A DNA stretch of 64,000 nt from Fremontodendron californicum (lineage: Eukaryota; Streptophyta; Magnoliopsida; Malvales; Malvaceae): NCBI GenBank assembly GCA_030761205.1, contig JAULJL010000001.1:36403145-36467144 (forward strand), given 5' to 3'. The position numbers were made by a program, and so were the translations under genes. The notes below the pieces were generated by a model, which worked only from the letters and a program-made list of their open reading frames with translations, was not told the DNA's origin and ran no database searches. Shown piece after piece: positions 44,647 to 56,615 of the stretch (within the stretch, counting starts at the first letter, position 1; the number at the start of each line of letters is the position of its first letter).

Positions 44647-44964
44647 ACCTGAGTTTTGAGTCATATGTGGTGGTTGAAAAAGATCTGGTTCTTGAGACCA
44701 TGATTGATTGAAGCTAGATGGATGAGTGTAATTGGCATAAGGATCTACTTCTTGGTAATTTTTCGAGTAGCCATAATTAGTATGATCCCACCATCCCTCA
44801 TGGTAAGTGTTTGAGTAATAATCATACTGTTGGTCTTGGAACACTTGATGGCCTTGACATCCTCCCATGGCCAATTGTTGAACTGGGGAGGTGAGATTGG
44901 CTTGTTGATTCTCCATGTTCATGTATGCCACCAACTCTTCAAGTGTTAGATTGCTCAATTCCAT
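44647..44964 (-). pseudogene. E3 gag remnant, 5' part (split by E4)
   Basis: It starts MELSNLTLEELVAYM at 44964 and includes YSNTYHEGWWDHTNYGYSKN, the region after the zinc knuckle in Athila Gag. It is open for 106 codons to the GAAGT target site, where E4 interrupts it. The rest lies at 36229-36849. Confidence 0.75.
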
Positions 44965-45075
44965 TGTTTTTTTTTTTTTTAAATTTGAAAAGAAAAACTT
45001 GTATGTACAAGAAAATAAAACTAATTAGAACTGAAAATAAGAATAAACCAAGTAACAAATAAACTAAAGAAAGCA

Positions 45076-45094
45076 ATCCCCGGCAACGGCGCCA
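45076..45094 (-). other. E3 primer-binding site, tRNA-Asp
   Basis: ATCCCCGGCAACGGCGCCA on the + strand, 6 nt from the 5' LTR. Confidence 0.92.
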
Positions 45095-45100
45095 AAAATT

Positions 45101-46914
45101 TGATGCACCCAAAAGAGTGTATCTTATTTAACCTTGCACTAAAAAGATAAATTGTAAGTATAGTAGTTAGCAAGGGTCGAGTCCTCAGGGATTGGGTTTT
45201 AGTTTATAAGTTAATAGTTTAAAACTTAAATTCAAGAACAATAAAAGAAAAGGGCTTTTGAAGCCAGATTTAAACTAAAGTAAATAATAAGAATAAGATG
45301 CAAGGCGGTATAACCAGCCAATAAAAATATATATACTAAATTAGGCGGTATAACCAGCCAATAAAAATAAAACAAAGTTAATATACAAATTAGGCGGTAT
45401 AACCAGCCAATAAAAATAAATATACTTTTAAAAATAAGCAAACTAGAAAAGTAAGAAAACAAGTAAGTAAGAAGAATCAAATATGAAAAATATGGTTAAG
45501 GTTTCATTCTCCACCACTAGACATCATTAAGAATCAATTTCAGATCTATCAATATCAACCAACTATCAAAGTTAACAACCGTAGATAACAACAAGCTCTG
45601 TTATCCCAATCTTTCCTTAGTTTGTCGTTAAATAGAACAAGCTCTCTATTTAATCTCTAACCATTAAACAACCTAGAATAAGCTCTCTAAATTCAATTTA
45701 ATGGCAGCTTTATGATGAGAAAGATAGGTTGATCTAAGCAACAAACACATAAGCTCGGATTGTTCAACTTAGGTTATGTTCCACTTTGCAATTATTGAAA
45801 ACTTGACCATAATCATTAATCACAAATTGCCACTTATGAATAGGAAATCAAGACAATTACACGGATCAAGACTCCTAAACTAGCAATAAATAATTATCAA
45901 GATCTATCTAGTTGTACACCTAAATAAATCAAGACAACATCATGAACAATTCTTGTAGAAGAACATAAGCAACTTTGATAGAGAATTAATGATAGATAGA
46001 ATCTAAAAATCAATCACAAAACATGTCTAGGGCTTTGAAATCACCCTTAACCAAATAGAAGTTTAGCCTAGCATAGGCATTGTGAACATAAACATAAAAT
46101 TAAAGAGAATCTAAGAAGGAAATAAAAGAAAGAAAGAAGAAGAAGAAAATAAAGAAAAAGAAAACTAGAGAAAAGAAAGAAGAAGAAAACTTAGAGAATT
46201 TTATTACAATGGCTAATTTCCTACCAATCTACCATACCTCTTACAATCATCCAAGGCCCTCTATTTATACACATTTTGGAGGACTAAATGACAAGAGACA
46301 AGCTTTACAAATTTCAAAGGTAGGTATAATAGGTGGGTGCATTTTTCTAACAATTTTCGTCATATTGTATGACAATTTTGATCAGCCAACTTGATGGTCG
46401 ATTTTGTCAATATTGGAAGCTTGATCTGATCACATGGTCTTCTAGAAAAATGTTCCCCTATCAGTTAGTGATCCATAGCCGTTGGAATCAGCTCATTTGC
46501 TGATGTGGATAAGAAGATATGGGAAAATACGAAAACAGGTCAGCACAGACGTCATTGCACATCAGCCAACTTGATGGTCGATTTCGCTAGCTAAAACGAC
46601 TCTGTTTCAAGAAGTGTAAAACATGAAAAAGATAGATATGCCTCTTAGATTTGCACGGTTAAAATTTCAGCCTTATTGCTTCAGTGAAACTCCAGATATA
46701 GCTGATATGGCAAAAGGTGTCGGAACTGGAACTGAACTGGATTTGCCCTTAATTCTAGTAATCTGAAATCACTCAAAGAAACTTGTGAAAAACACCAAAT
46801 TACATAAAAATATAAAAGATCATAAACACAATTAGACTAAACAATAATAACTCGTATTTGACACAAAACAATAATAAAACATAACTAAAAACTATATAAT
46901 TATACGAGTTATCA
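45101..46914 (-). repeat. E3 5' LTR (type 2)
   Basis: 1,814 bp, TGATGCACCC to GAGTTATCA, with hairpin repeats at about 45304-45410. It is followed by GTTGT. Confidence 0.92.
46261..46269 (-). promoter_or_regulatory. E3 TATA box
   Basis: TATAAATAG in the sense strand of the 5' LTR. Confidence 0.75.
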
Positions 46915-48007
46915 GTTGTTCATCTTTAACCCCGTAGAGCTTCTCAAAAGCCTACTCCAACAAGACCATCGCATCCTCGAAATTCTTACTCCCAAACTCA
47001 AAACTGGCCGAGCGAAAGATGTGAAGGATTGGCGAAAAAGTCATGGGCTCCCACTCCATATCCATACCCGTAAGACTGGCCATCATTCTCTTTCGGTTTT
47101 TCTCAATTTGTTTCTTTTTCTCGTGAGCTTTTGGGAGATACCCGAGACCAAATCGGTCCTTCTTCTTGGCCACTTCGATTGCTATGGCTATTCCCTGAAG
47201 ATATTTTCCTAGTCCCTTTCCTGCTCTGCAGCCCTTTCCTACTGTCATTTTCACCCCCAACCTGATATTCTTGGATAGCCTTGGCTCTGGAATTTTATGT
47301 TCCTCAGACATAGCATTGACAAATTTTAGCGACCTGAATGAGCATTCTACGGCATCCTCATTCACCTCTATATAAGGGGTATCTGTGGATGCGGAAGCTA
47401 TGATATCTTTTTCTCTTGACAAACTGACCAAAATCCCTTCTATTACAAATTTTAGCTTTTGATGGAGAGATGTCGGCACAGCCCCGGCAGAGTGAATCCA
47501 CGGCCTTCCCAGCAAGCAATTGTAAGATGGGGTGATATCCATCACTTGAAAATCAACCATATAGGTACAAGGACCTATCTAAAGTGGGATCTCAATGTTT
47601 CCCATCATTTCCCGATGAGTACAATCAAAGGCTCTGACAACGGTATGACTCGGCAACATGTAGGACATATCAATTGGTAGTTTTGATAAGGTAGCCAATG
47701 GCATCACATTCAAAGAAGATCCATTATCAAGGAGTACTCGGGGTAGTATGTGCCCCTTGCAGGTAGTGGTGATATGGAGAGCCTTGGTGGATCCTATTCT
47801 ATTGGGTGGTATCTCATCATAACTGAAGGAGATGTAATCATCTAGTTTGATGTTCCCCACCAACCGATCTAACTTCTCCACTGATATGTTGTTGGCTACA
47901 TAAGCCTGGTTCAAAATTTTCAGCAGAATGTTTCGGTGTGGCTCTATGTTCAACAGTAGTGAAAGTATTGAAATCCTCGCTGGTTGGCGGTGCAATTGCT
48001 CTACCAC
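46915..48007 (-). pseudogene. Ogre protease region remnant
   Basis: The aspartic protease motif RVLLDNGSSLNVMP is at about 47710-47750, preceded by PPNRIGSTKALHITTTCKGH. Then come FQVMDITPSYNCLLGRPWIH and a segment ending FEDAMVLLE, stop, AFEKLYGVKDEQ at the E3 insertion. Stop codons near 47580 and 46950 break the frame. Confidence 0.8.
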
Positions 48008-48429
48008 ACTATACTCGCTGTGTTTGATGAACTTTAGAAACTCACAGGCTTCTTCTCATTTACTAGTTCTTTTACTTTGCCAACCGACATTGGGTCCTTT
48101 TCAACTTCCCCAGATTGTTCTACCTCCATAAGGTCTTGTCCCATTGTCATTTTTCCTTTGTTCGATCCCCATGTCTTTCCAGGTTCAACTGTCCTCGGGG
48201 CATAACATCTACCGCTTTGGGTTAGGTTCCCTACTCTGGTTATATCTACGGCAGCCGTCTAATGGTTCGAGGAACCCGGTATTGCCATACTGCATTTATA
48301 ACTTGGAGTGGGTCCCTCGACCACTAGAATAGTCTTTACCTCGGGCTCCTCATAATATATGACCAGGGGCTTGTTTACCCCATAAACCAGTTTCATTCAT
48401 ACTGATTTCGGGATCCTCTACTTTTTTAA

Positions 48430-50330
48430 AAAACTAGGCCTCACCCATGTCCATCATCTTCTGAACCTTTGATAAGAAATCTTCACAGCCCTGAATGGCA
48501 TGCCCCTTACACTCATGGTATTGGCAAAAGTTCCCCGTATGGCTGAATATCTTCCACACATCTATTTTTGGCTTGACCAACCCTGCCTTGACCATCTCAA
48601 ATCAGACTCTGATCATAGGTGTTTTTACTTTTCTGACATCCCTTTTTACCCTTTTAACCTCCCCTAAAATGATTGTATTGACCTTAGCCTCCGTATAATT
48701 AGGCAATGGGTTTCCCGCGATATTAGGTCCATTTTTCGACCCCAATTTCAAGATTCCTGCATCAATAAGGCTCCGAACCTTACGCTTGAAAGCAGTGCAG
48801 TCTTCGGTTGAGTGTCCTTAGATCCCTGCATGGTACGCGCAATGAGTGTTGGAATCATACCATTTGGGATAAGAAGGTTTTAAAGGCTGAAGATAGACAG
48901 GTGCAACGAGTTGAGCCTGTAAAAGCTTCGGGTACAACTCGCTGTAAGTAGTGGGGATGGGGTCATATTCAGGCTTTTGGATATTCTTCACAGGTCATTT
49001 CGGGGAATGTTTTGAGTGTTTGAGATAGTGTTTGAGGGAATGGCTATCTGAGGAGATAAGCCAGTCGGATATGGTTGCTGAGGGATAGCCGTGTAAGGAA
49101 AAAGGTTTTGAGTGAGGCTGTTTATAGCCGGACAATATGGATTGTAGGTTGGGTAAGGTGCATAGGGTGTTGGAGGTGTAAAAGGTCGGCTATTGAAACT
49201 GACTGCGTGAGCCTCCCCTTCATTTTTCTTGGTAGGAGTTGTTTTCTTGTGGGCGTCTGGTTCTCCACTAGACATCTTTTCGTTTTTGATGGCGGTTTCA
49301 ATAATCTCTCCAGATATGACCATATCTGCGAAATTCTTAGTGGCATTCCCCATTAACTTCTCATAGTATGGTACCTTCAAAGTAATAATGAAGAGAACCG
49401 TAGTTTTTTTATCAGTCAACGGTGGCTGCAGTTGGGTAGCCATGTCTCTCCATTTTTGGGCATACTGTTTAAATCTTTCAGTAGCTTGCTTCTCTATGTT
49501 TTGCAGAGATAGTCTATCGGGTACCATGTCAGATATGTGTTTGTAGTGTTCCAAGAAGGTCCTAGCCAAATCCGTCTATGATCGAATTTTGCTTCGGGTG
49601 AGTTGATTGTACATCGAGTGGCAGACCCCGTAAGGTTATCTTGGAAGCAGTGGATAAGCAACTTCTCATCACTGTCATGCCCGATCATTTTTCAGCAATA
49701 ATCGTCAAATGTGCTGAAGGATTGGTAGTCCCATTGTACTTCTCAAAATCTGGCGTTTTGAACTTGGGGGGATCAATAAGCCGGAGACTAAACTCATCTT
49801 TTTAGCATCGAGGCTTCTAAACAGCTCAGCCCCTTCCATCGCCCTTAGCTTTTCTTCCAATAGCTGATACTTTTTTTTGTGATTCAGCCGTTTCAACCTT
49901 TTTCAGTTTTGCTATTTTCTTTTTTTTTCTTGTTTGGCGAGCTTATCTAGGTCAGGGATATCGATAGGATCTGTGGAGATTGCCCCAAGATTTACCCCAA
50001 TTAGCATCTGTTTTTGTGCCCCTGGGTTGGTTTGAACATACACGAAAGGCATTGCAACTGTCGGTGGTGGAGTCTCTGTATTTTGCGCAGATTGGCGTCT
50101 GTTAGTACAACTTCTTGCTGCCCCTCTTTCCCCCTTTGATGTCCTGATTCTAATCTTGGGGCTAAATTTTCCATGTGTCCTTTTCCTTTAACTGCAGCGG
50201 ACACCAGTTCTATCAGCTTGATCATCTGATCTCTTGATTCGGCCTGAGATTTGGCCAACTGTTCCCTCAACTCATCCTGAGCCTTTTTCATTCTCTCCAT
50301 TCGGGCCATTTTGCTCATTCTCCATGATCC
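48430..50330 (-). pseudogene. Ogre gag remnant
   Basis: In element order: MENEQNGPNG start region with a coiled coil (RMKKAQDELREQLAKSQAES), LLEEKLRAMEGAELFRSLDA, and the capsid core (RTFLEHYKHISDMVPDRLSL, FKQYAQKWRDMATQLQPPL, PYYEKLMGNATKNFADMV) at 48988-49690. Two cysteine-histidine knuckles follow: CAYHAGI-stop-GHSTEDC near 48810-48850 and CQYHECKGHAIQGC near 48500-48540. Frameshifts near 49570 and 49700 and the stop in the first knuckle show decay. Confidence 0.8.
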
Positions 50331-50639
50331 TGACTTGTGATCGAGTATTATACTGATGTGGACTGCTTCTCTCTAGGAGTTTAGGTGGGCGCCTAATTTT
50401 TAAAACCCTGGTGTAAATACCACGGATTAGAATTTCATGGCATATTATTCTTTTGCTTATTAAATGTGTGCAAGGATAAATGAATAAATCAATGCACGAC
50501 TGATCAAACAAACAAATAAATGAATGTATGCTTCTAATTTTATGAAGTGAGATGATGCAAATAATAGTACTTGCCTTAAGATCAAATTCCAACACAAAGG
50601 TTTTTCATTAATTCATAGAAACTTTTTACAACTCATCTC

Positions 50640-50963
50640 TCACTCTCGAGTTACATAAAAAGATCGTATATGCTCATACTGGTCTTGAGCCTTCTCCAGG
50701 AAATTCAACAGGCATTGTTCATGCTCCCCTGTCGGGTTGACATCACACCTTAGAATCTTTACCTTCTTCGACATCTCTATGGCCTTGACCACAGCCTTGT
50801 AGATTTGCCTAGTTAGATGGTCTATATACTGTTGCCTTCTCAAGGTCTCAGTCTTCCACCTGGTGCTGGCATCTAGAGCTAAGTCATTTGCCTGGCTCCA
50901 TTCAGTCTTCCTCTCTCTATACTCCCAAACGATGGCAGCGATATCAACTTTTTGGACTTGCAA
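50640..50963 (-). pseudogene. Ogre ORF1 C-terminal remnant
   Basis: 107 codons rich in charged residues (DHLTRQIYKAVVKAIEMSKK, EHEQCLLNFLEKAQDQYEHI), probably coiled coil. It fits the C-terminal part of the extra ORF that Ogre elements carry before gag. The stretch 50964-51725 between this and the main ORF1 block is decayed, with no usable frame. Confidence 0.6.
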
Positions 50964-51725
50964 CTGATGCTCTAAAGTCTAAATGGTCGCATGGAGTGTC
51001 TCATTCTCCTGGCGTAGCATGGATGTCCTTTCCCTCTCATTTTCCAATTTGGCTTCAATAGCTCATTCTCTTACAGGCATCTTTCCAACTTGATCGAAAT
51101 CAGTGACCGTGCATCTCCCCACTTTCGTTGCTCATGAGAAAATCAGGACTCCTTTTCTTTGATTTCCTTAGCCTCTCCCTTCTAGAAGCCTAATTTTCTG
51201 AAGCTTTTCTATCTCTTTCTCATGGGAGCTCAGAGACCTGCTAGTTCCAGTGAACTTTCCCTTGGTTCTTAGCCTCTTGTTCTCTTGCATGGGATTGGCA
51301 GCTTCAATAGGATCTTTTCTCCTGGCCGGAGGAGAAATTACCAAACGTCTAGCATTCCCTCACGCTCGGCGCCAATGAGTTTTTTTTATTTGATGGAAAG
51401 AAAAAAGAAGACTATGCCTTCGCCATATGAAATATGAATTAGTAAGTAATAATAGCATGGCACTTGGAATTCGATATGAAAATTTTCTTTTATTTCTTTT
51501 TTTTTTTAATAAAATATTAGATTATGTATCGAAAGAGTAGTATGAAAGAAAAGGCATTTCCAATTTTATCTTAGCTGTCGTGGGCCCATCTCAGCGTCAC
51601 TGATGCAAGTCCTGTACATTGGATTGTGCCATGTCCCGCTCTCTAGCCACTTTCAGTGTCTTGACCTTTTAGATCTTAAGCCTAGTCTTCAAATCCTCGA
51701 CATCCTCTTGAAGCTTATCACATTC

Positions 51726-52275
51726 CCGCTTCAATTTCCCCTTGTCTTTTTCTAATTCCGGCCTGACAAGCTCAATCTATGTTAGCACTACAGGCTCTGG
51801 CTGAAGGATTACCGGATAGATAGAGGCATCTTCGGCAGGGAGCACTATGTCGTGGGTCCTCTTGGCTCTCCAAACCAAGTATCGGCAGTAGCATTATCGA
51901 TATATCTACCCAATTCTGATTGGTGCAACTTCCTCCACGTTTTGATGAGCTCACGTGTTTCCTTCATGTACCCGGGCCCATTATATGTGAAATCCACCAA
52001 AGTGAGCCCCTGAGTCATCAGGATGAACTATTTAGGCCCATACTGTCTTCGTACCAAGAGTGGTGCATAGCCGATAACTCCCCAAATTCCCATTAATGGA
52101 ACCCATGGTTTGTCTCCACAACTATACAGAATGGATCCCATCGACATCCACGGAGCTCTCCAAGTCACGTCCTCTCGGGTTAAGTGACGAAGATTCATGA
52201 TCCATTGTTTCTTATCTCCCTTTCTCGGCCACTCTTTCTTGCAAATTTCTTTAAGAGGAATGAAAGTCTTTATGT
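51726..52275 (-). pseudogene. Ogre ORF1 remnant, middle part
   Basis: On the minus strand: ICKKEWPRKGDKKQWIMNLR, TREDVTWRAPWM, PLMGIWGVIGYAPLLVRRQY and TLVDFTYNGPGYMKETRELI, a typical segment of the plant-retroelement ORF1 family (DUF7745-like). A stop follows QYGPK and another follows RGPTT. E5 is inserted at 52276-52280, and the N-terminal part resumes at 62164. Confidence 0.75.
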
Positions 52276-52280
52276 AGGGA

Positions 52281-53788
52281 TGATAACTCGTATAATTATA
52301 TAGTTTTTAGTTATGTTTTATTATTGTTTTGTGTCAAATACGAGTTATTATTGCTTAGTCTACTTGTGTTTATGATCTTTTATATTTTTATGTAATTTGG
52401 TATTTTTCATGAGTTTCTTTGAGTGATTTCAGATTACTAGGTTAAATCAAGAATTAAGGGCAAATCCAATTCAGTTCCAGTTCCGACACCTTTTGCCATA
52501 TCAGCTATATCTGGAGTTTCACCGAAGCATTAAGGCTGAAATTTTGACAGTGCAAAGTTAAGAGGCATATCTACCTTTTTCATGTTTTACACTTCTTGAA
52601 ACGAAGTCGTTTTCCCTACCGAAATCAACCATCAAGTTGGCTGATGTGCAATGACGTCTGTTCTGCACCGTTTTGGTATTTTGACCATATCTTCCGATCC
52701 ACACTAGCAAATGATCTGATTCCAACGGCTATGGATCCGTAACTGATAGGGGCATATTTTTCTAGAAGCCCATTTGATCAGATCGAGCCTCCAACATTGA
52801 CAAAATCGACCATCAAGCTGGCTGATCAGAATTGTCATACAACATGACGAAAATTGTTAGAAAAATGCACCCACCTATTATACCTACCTTTGAAATTTAT
52901 AAAGCTTGTCTCTTGTCATTTAGCTCTCCAAAATGTGTATAAATAGAGGGCCTTGGATGAGTATTAGGATACATTAGAGATTGGTAGGATATTAGCCATT
53001 GTGATAAAATTCTCTAAGTTTTCTTTTTCTTTCCTTTCTCTAGTTTTCTTTTTCTTTATTTACTTATGCTTCTTACATTTCTTTTCATTTTATTCATATC
53101 TAGTATGTGTTGCTAATCATATTGTTGAGGTGATGAGGTGAAGCTCTTGGTAAATGCTAAGGTTAGTCTCTTAAACATGAGCTAAAATGAATCATCATTT
53201 ATAAACACTAGTATAGATAATATTTTCTTTTGGTTTAAAATCATACTTACAAAGTAGGGATCTTGATTCATTATTGACAAAGAAAATGGCACAGTAAATG
53301 CTTGGTTTCATAACCTTGATTTGTTGTAGACATATACCTTGGCATAAGGAATGCTTGGACTCTTTTTATGAGTTTTGAGGATACCAAATGAACATAATAT
53401 CATATGCTATGGACGTTGGACAATTTGGACTGAATTGCTAAACCTTCCGATTGGAACCTCCTTTATGTGTGGATTTCAATTGTGTAATAAAACAAGATTA
53501 ATCTTAGCATAACACCAAGAGTGGATTCTCTAACCTCAACATCTTTTCTTATTGTTTTTTATATCTTGTTTAATTTCTTTTATATTTTGTTTATTTTGTT
53601 CTCTAATATCTTGTTTATCTTATTTTGTTGTTGATTCCCTAATATCTTGTTTACTTTCTTTGTCTTATATATTTATAAACTTATACTTACTAATACGCTT
53701 CCCTGTGGTTCGACCTCGGACACCCGAGAATTTATTACTTGAACATAACCTGCACTTGGGTTTACAACTCTTAATTGAGTCTCCTTCA
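52281..53788 (+). repeat. E5 5' LTR (type 1)
   Basis: 1,508 bp, TGATAACTCG to TCTCCTTCA. U3 includes AATGACGTCTG at 52660-52670 and a TATA box at 52938-52946. No gene is supported. Confidence 0.95.
52938..52946 (+). promoter_or_regulatory. E5 TATA box
   Basis: TATAAATAG, with transcription expected to begin about 30 bp further on. U3 is shared with type 2 LTRs up to and slightly past this point. Confidence 0.75.
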
Positions 53789-53794
53789 AGTTTT

Positions 53795-53812
53795 TGGCGC
53801 CGTTGCCGGGGA
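53795..53812 (+). other. E5 primer-binding site, tRNA-Asp
   Basis: TGGCGCCGTTGCCGGGGA, an exact complement of the tRNA-Asp 3' end, 6 nt after the LTR. Confidence 0.93.
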
Positions 53813-53854
53813 GGCAATACTAAGTATATAAGTTTATAAGTATATTTATTTTTA

Positions 53855-53977
53855 TTGGCTGGTTATACCGCCTATATTTATTTTTATTGGCTGGTTATAC
53901 CGCCTAATTTTCTATATATTTATATTTATATTGTATATTAACTTTGTTTTATTTCTATTGGCTGGTTATACCGCCTA
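53855..53977. repeat. E5 leader repeats TTGGCTGGTTATACCGCCTA
   Basis: Three copies at 53855, 53887 and 53958 in the untranslated leader. Each can form a 6-bp stem with a bulged base. Confidence 0.75.
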
Positions 53978-53999
53978 ATCTGTATATTAACTTTGTTTT

Positions 54000-56615
54000 A
54001 TGCTTGTTTGGCGACGTGATTTTAGATCTCGTCGTTTAGTTAGATTTTATTGTGAAACTTTTTCAGGTAATCTTTCTAATACAACTCCTACCATGGCTGA
54101 CAATGAAAGTGTTCATGCTGAAGATGAGAACAGACAAGTACGCACCATGCGTGACTACTTGCAACCAACTCGAAGCTCATCACCCTCTTGTTTTATTTTT
54201 CCTCTCAATGCAAACAACTTTTGTTTTAAACCAGGTATGATAGCTTTGCTTCCAAATTTCCATGGGTTAGAATCGGAAAGTGCTTACTCGTTTCTAAAAG
54301 ACTTCGAAGATGTATGTGTCACCTTTAATGACCAACAATGTACAAATGAAATTGTCAAGCTAAAATTATTTCCTTTTTCTTTAAAAGATAAAGCAAAAAT
54401 TTGGCTTCATAATTTAAAACCAAGGTCAATTGGCACATGGCAAGAATTACAAACTGAGTTTCTAAAGAAATTTTTCCCAGCACATAAAACTACTGCTTTG
54501 AAAAGACAGATTCAAAATTTCAATCAAAATCAAAATGAAGCATTTTTTCAGTGCTGGGAGCGTTTTAAAGATTTGTTAAGTTCTTGTCCACATCATGGTT
54601 TTGAAAAATGGCGTCTTATTAGTTTCTTTTATGAAAGTTTAACTCCCGAAACTAAACAATTTGTTGAAACAATGTGTAACGGTGAGTTTCTAGAAAAAGA
54701 ACCTGAAGAAGCCTTTGACTACCTAGACCATTTGGCAGATAACTCTCAAGCCTGGCACACAGATAATTCCTCTGAAAGTTTCAATAGATCTAATCTTGTT
54801 TCTAACAGAGGTAAATATCATTTTAGTCAAGAAGATGAGATAAAAGCTAAAGTAGCTAATTTGGCTAGAAAGATTGAAGCCATGGAACTTAGAGAAGTAA
54901 AAGAAGTCAAAACGGTTAAAAATGAAGAAAGTTGTGGAATTTGTGAAATCATAGGACACCCCACTTCTGAATGTCCAAACATTCCCATTCTTAAAGAAGC
55001 GTTGCATGATCAAGTAAATTCCATAAACACATTTAAAAAGCCTTTTCCTTCTCCTTACTCTGAAACGTATAACCCTGAATGGAGAAATCATCCCAACTTC
55101 AGTTGGCGGAATAATAATCATGTTCAGGTACCACAATCTCAAAAGCCGGGCAACACTTTTTCCTATCAACCTTCACGTGTACAAACCTTGGAAGAGACAT
55201 TGCAAGCATTCATGCAAACACAAGCAAATGTGAATAACCAAACTTCACAGGACATCAATGAGATCAAAAACACCTTGTCCACATTGACAGCTTCATTACG
55301 CACTCAAGAAAAAGGTAAGTTTCCTGCTCCTTTTCCTCAGCCTAACCCTTCTACTCAATGTCTTGTTTCTTGCTCCAATGAAACTCAACAGGAAAATGCC
55401 AGTTCTATCACAACTCTTCGAAGTGGAAAGGCAATTGACAAAAAAATTCCATCAAAAGACCAAGATCCTCCTTCCCCTCCGAAAAGTAATGGTAAGGATG
55501 ATGGTAAGTCTGAACTTCTTGAAAATTTGGACAAAGAAAAAGGTATGCATCCTGCTCCTTTTCCTCAAAGGTTGCAAACAATAAAGAATTTGAATCAAAA
55601 TGCAGAAATTTATGAACTTTTCAAACAAGTTAAGATTAACATTCCTTTATTGGATGCAATCAAACAAGTTCCATCTTATGCTAAATTTTTGAAGGACATG
55701 TGCACATTTAAAAGGAAACATAATGTACAAAAGAAAGCATTTTTGACGGAAAGTGTGAGCTCAATCATTCAGCACCTTACTCCACCAAAATTCAAAGATC
55801 CTGGATGTCCAACAATCTCATGCATCATTGGAAACACTAGAATAGAACGTGCATTGCTTGATCTTGGTGCTAGTGTTAATCTTTTGCCTTTTTCTGTTTA
55901 TCAACAGTTAGGTTTAGGTGAACTCAAGGAAACACTTGTTACACTTCAACTAGCTGACCGCTCTGTAAAAATTCCTCGAGGGATAGTTGAAGATGTTTTG
56001 GTTCAAATTGATAATTTTTACTTCCCTGTTGATTTTATTGTTTTGGACACACATCCTGTTTCAAATCCAAATGTTCAAATTCCTGTTATATTAGGCCGTC
56101 CATTTCTTGCAACTTCTAATGCTCTGATAAATTGCAGGAATGGTATGTTGAACATTTCTTTTGGAAATATGACTTTAGAATTAAATGTGTTCAACACTTG
56201 CAAGCAACCTGGTGATGATTCAGAAGTACATGAAGTGGATTTCATTGAAGAACTTGTTCATGAACATCTCACCACTACCACATTCCATGATCCTTTAGAA
56301 GCTTATTTAATTGAATGTGAGTTTGATAATGCTTCAGAAATTTCACACACTGATTCTTTGTTAAATTCTTTTCAGGTTAAGCATTGTTGGAAACAAAAGT
56401 TTGAGGAACTTCCATCACTCACAAATGTCACTGTACCATCAACTATTGAACCACCCAAGCTGGATTTAAAACCATTGCCATCCGAGCTAAAATATTCCTT
56501 TTTGGGTGAGAATGAAACTTTTCCAGTCATAAATGAACTTGAGGAACTCAGAATGATGCATATGAGAATTCTAAAATTCATAAAGAAAGAACTAAAGCCT
56601 TTCATGACAAGTTAA
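54000..56615 (+). CDS. Gag-protease ORF, 3' end frameshifted (E5)
   Basis: 871 codons with the same Gag, CCHC knuckle (CGICEIIGHPTSEC) and protease (LLDLGAS) as E2. After EELPSLTN it includes LDLKPLPSELKYSFLGENE, the conserved lead-in to Athila RT, then jumps to NELEELR from behind the integrase core. One A is missing in CTCAGAATGATG (about 56551) compared with E2 and E4. This shifts the frame and ends the protein at FMTS. The integrase C-terminus follows in another frame. Gag and protease are unaffected. CAG/GTAATC at 54064-54072, between the two possible start codons, is a candidate splice donor. Confidence 0.85.
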   Translation: MLVWRRDFRSRRLVRFYCETFSGNLSNTTPTMADNESVHAEDENRQVRTMRDYLQPTRSSSPSCFIFPLNANNFCFKPGMIALLPNFHGLESESAYSFLKDFEDVCVTFNDQQCTNEIVKLKLFPFSLKDKAKIWLHNLKPRSIGTWQELQTEFLKKFFPAHKTTALKRQIQNFNQNQNEAFFQCWERFKDLLSSCPHHGFEKWRLISFFYESLTPETKQFVETMCNGEFLEKEPEEAFDYLDHLADNSQAWHTDNSSESFNRSNLVSNRGKYHFSQEDEIKAKVANLARKIEAMELREVKEVKTVKNEESCGICEIIGHPTSECPNIPILKEALHDQVNSINTFKKPFPSPYSETYNPEWRNHPNFSWRNNNHVQVPQSQKPGNTFSYQPSRVQTLEETLQAFMQTQANVNNQTSQDINEIKNTLSTLTASLRTQEKGKFPAPFPQPNPSTQCLVSCSNETQQENASSITTLRSGKAIDKKIPSKDQDPPSPPKSNGKDDGKSELLENLDKEKGMHPAPFPQRLQTIKNLNQNAEIYELFKQVKINIPLLDAIKQVPSYAKFLKDMCTFKRKHNVQKKAFLTESVSSIIQHLTPPKFKDPGCPTISCIIGNTRIERALLDLGASVNLLPFSVYQQLGLGELKETLVTLQLADRSVKIPRGIVEDVLVQIDNFYFPVDFIVLDTHPVSNPNVQIPVILGRPFLATSNALINCRNGMLNISFGNMTLELNVFNTCKQPGDDSEVHEVDFIEELVHEHLTTTTFHDPLEAYLIECEFDNASEISHTDSLLNSFQVKHCWKQKFEELPSLTNVTVPSTIEPPKLDLKPLPSELKYSFLGENETFPVINELEELRMMHMRILKFIKKELKPFMTS

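Larger units (their letters stand above)
30376..46914 (-). mobile_element. E3: Athila-like element with LOG, itself split by E4
   Basis: A 16,539-bp span including the nested E4; E3 alone is about 8.7 kb. It is flanked by GTTGT (30371-30375 and 46915-46919). The LTRs are 1,815 and 1,814 bp (type 2), with about 16 differences by eye. It holds a tRNA-Asp primer site, a gag remnant, the cysteine-rich ORF and LOG. It is inserted between the protease and RT parts of the Ogre. Confidence 0.93.

Noticed and set aside
53552..53839. Leucine/isoleucine-rich LTR ORFs starting MFFI (also 15393, 23333, 36229, 43100, 61922) as membrane proteins
   Set aside because: They lie in R-U5 of the LTR in either orientation, run across the primer site and reflect A/T-rich sequence.
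54000..56615. Endogenous pararetrovirus or env-bearing retrovirus
   Set aside because: LTRs, 5-bp target duplications and Athila-type Gag and protease identify a Ty3/gypsy element. No movement protein or membrane-spanning envelope is seen.
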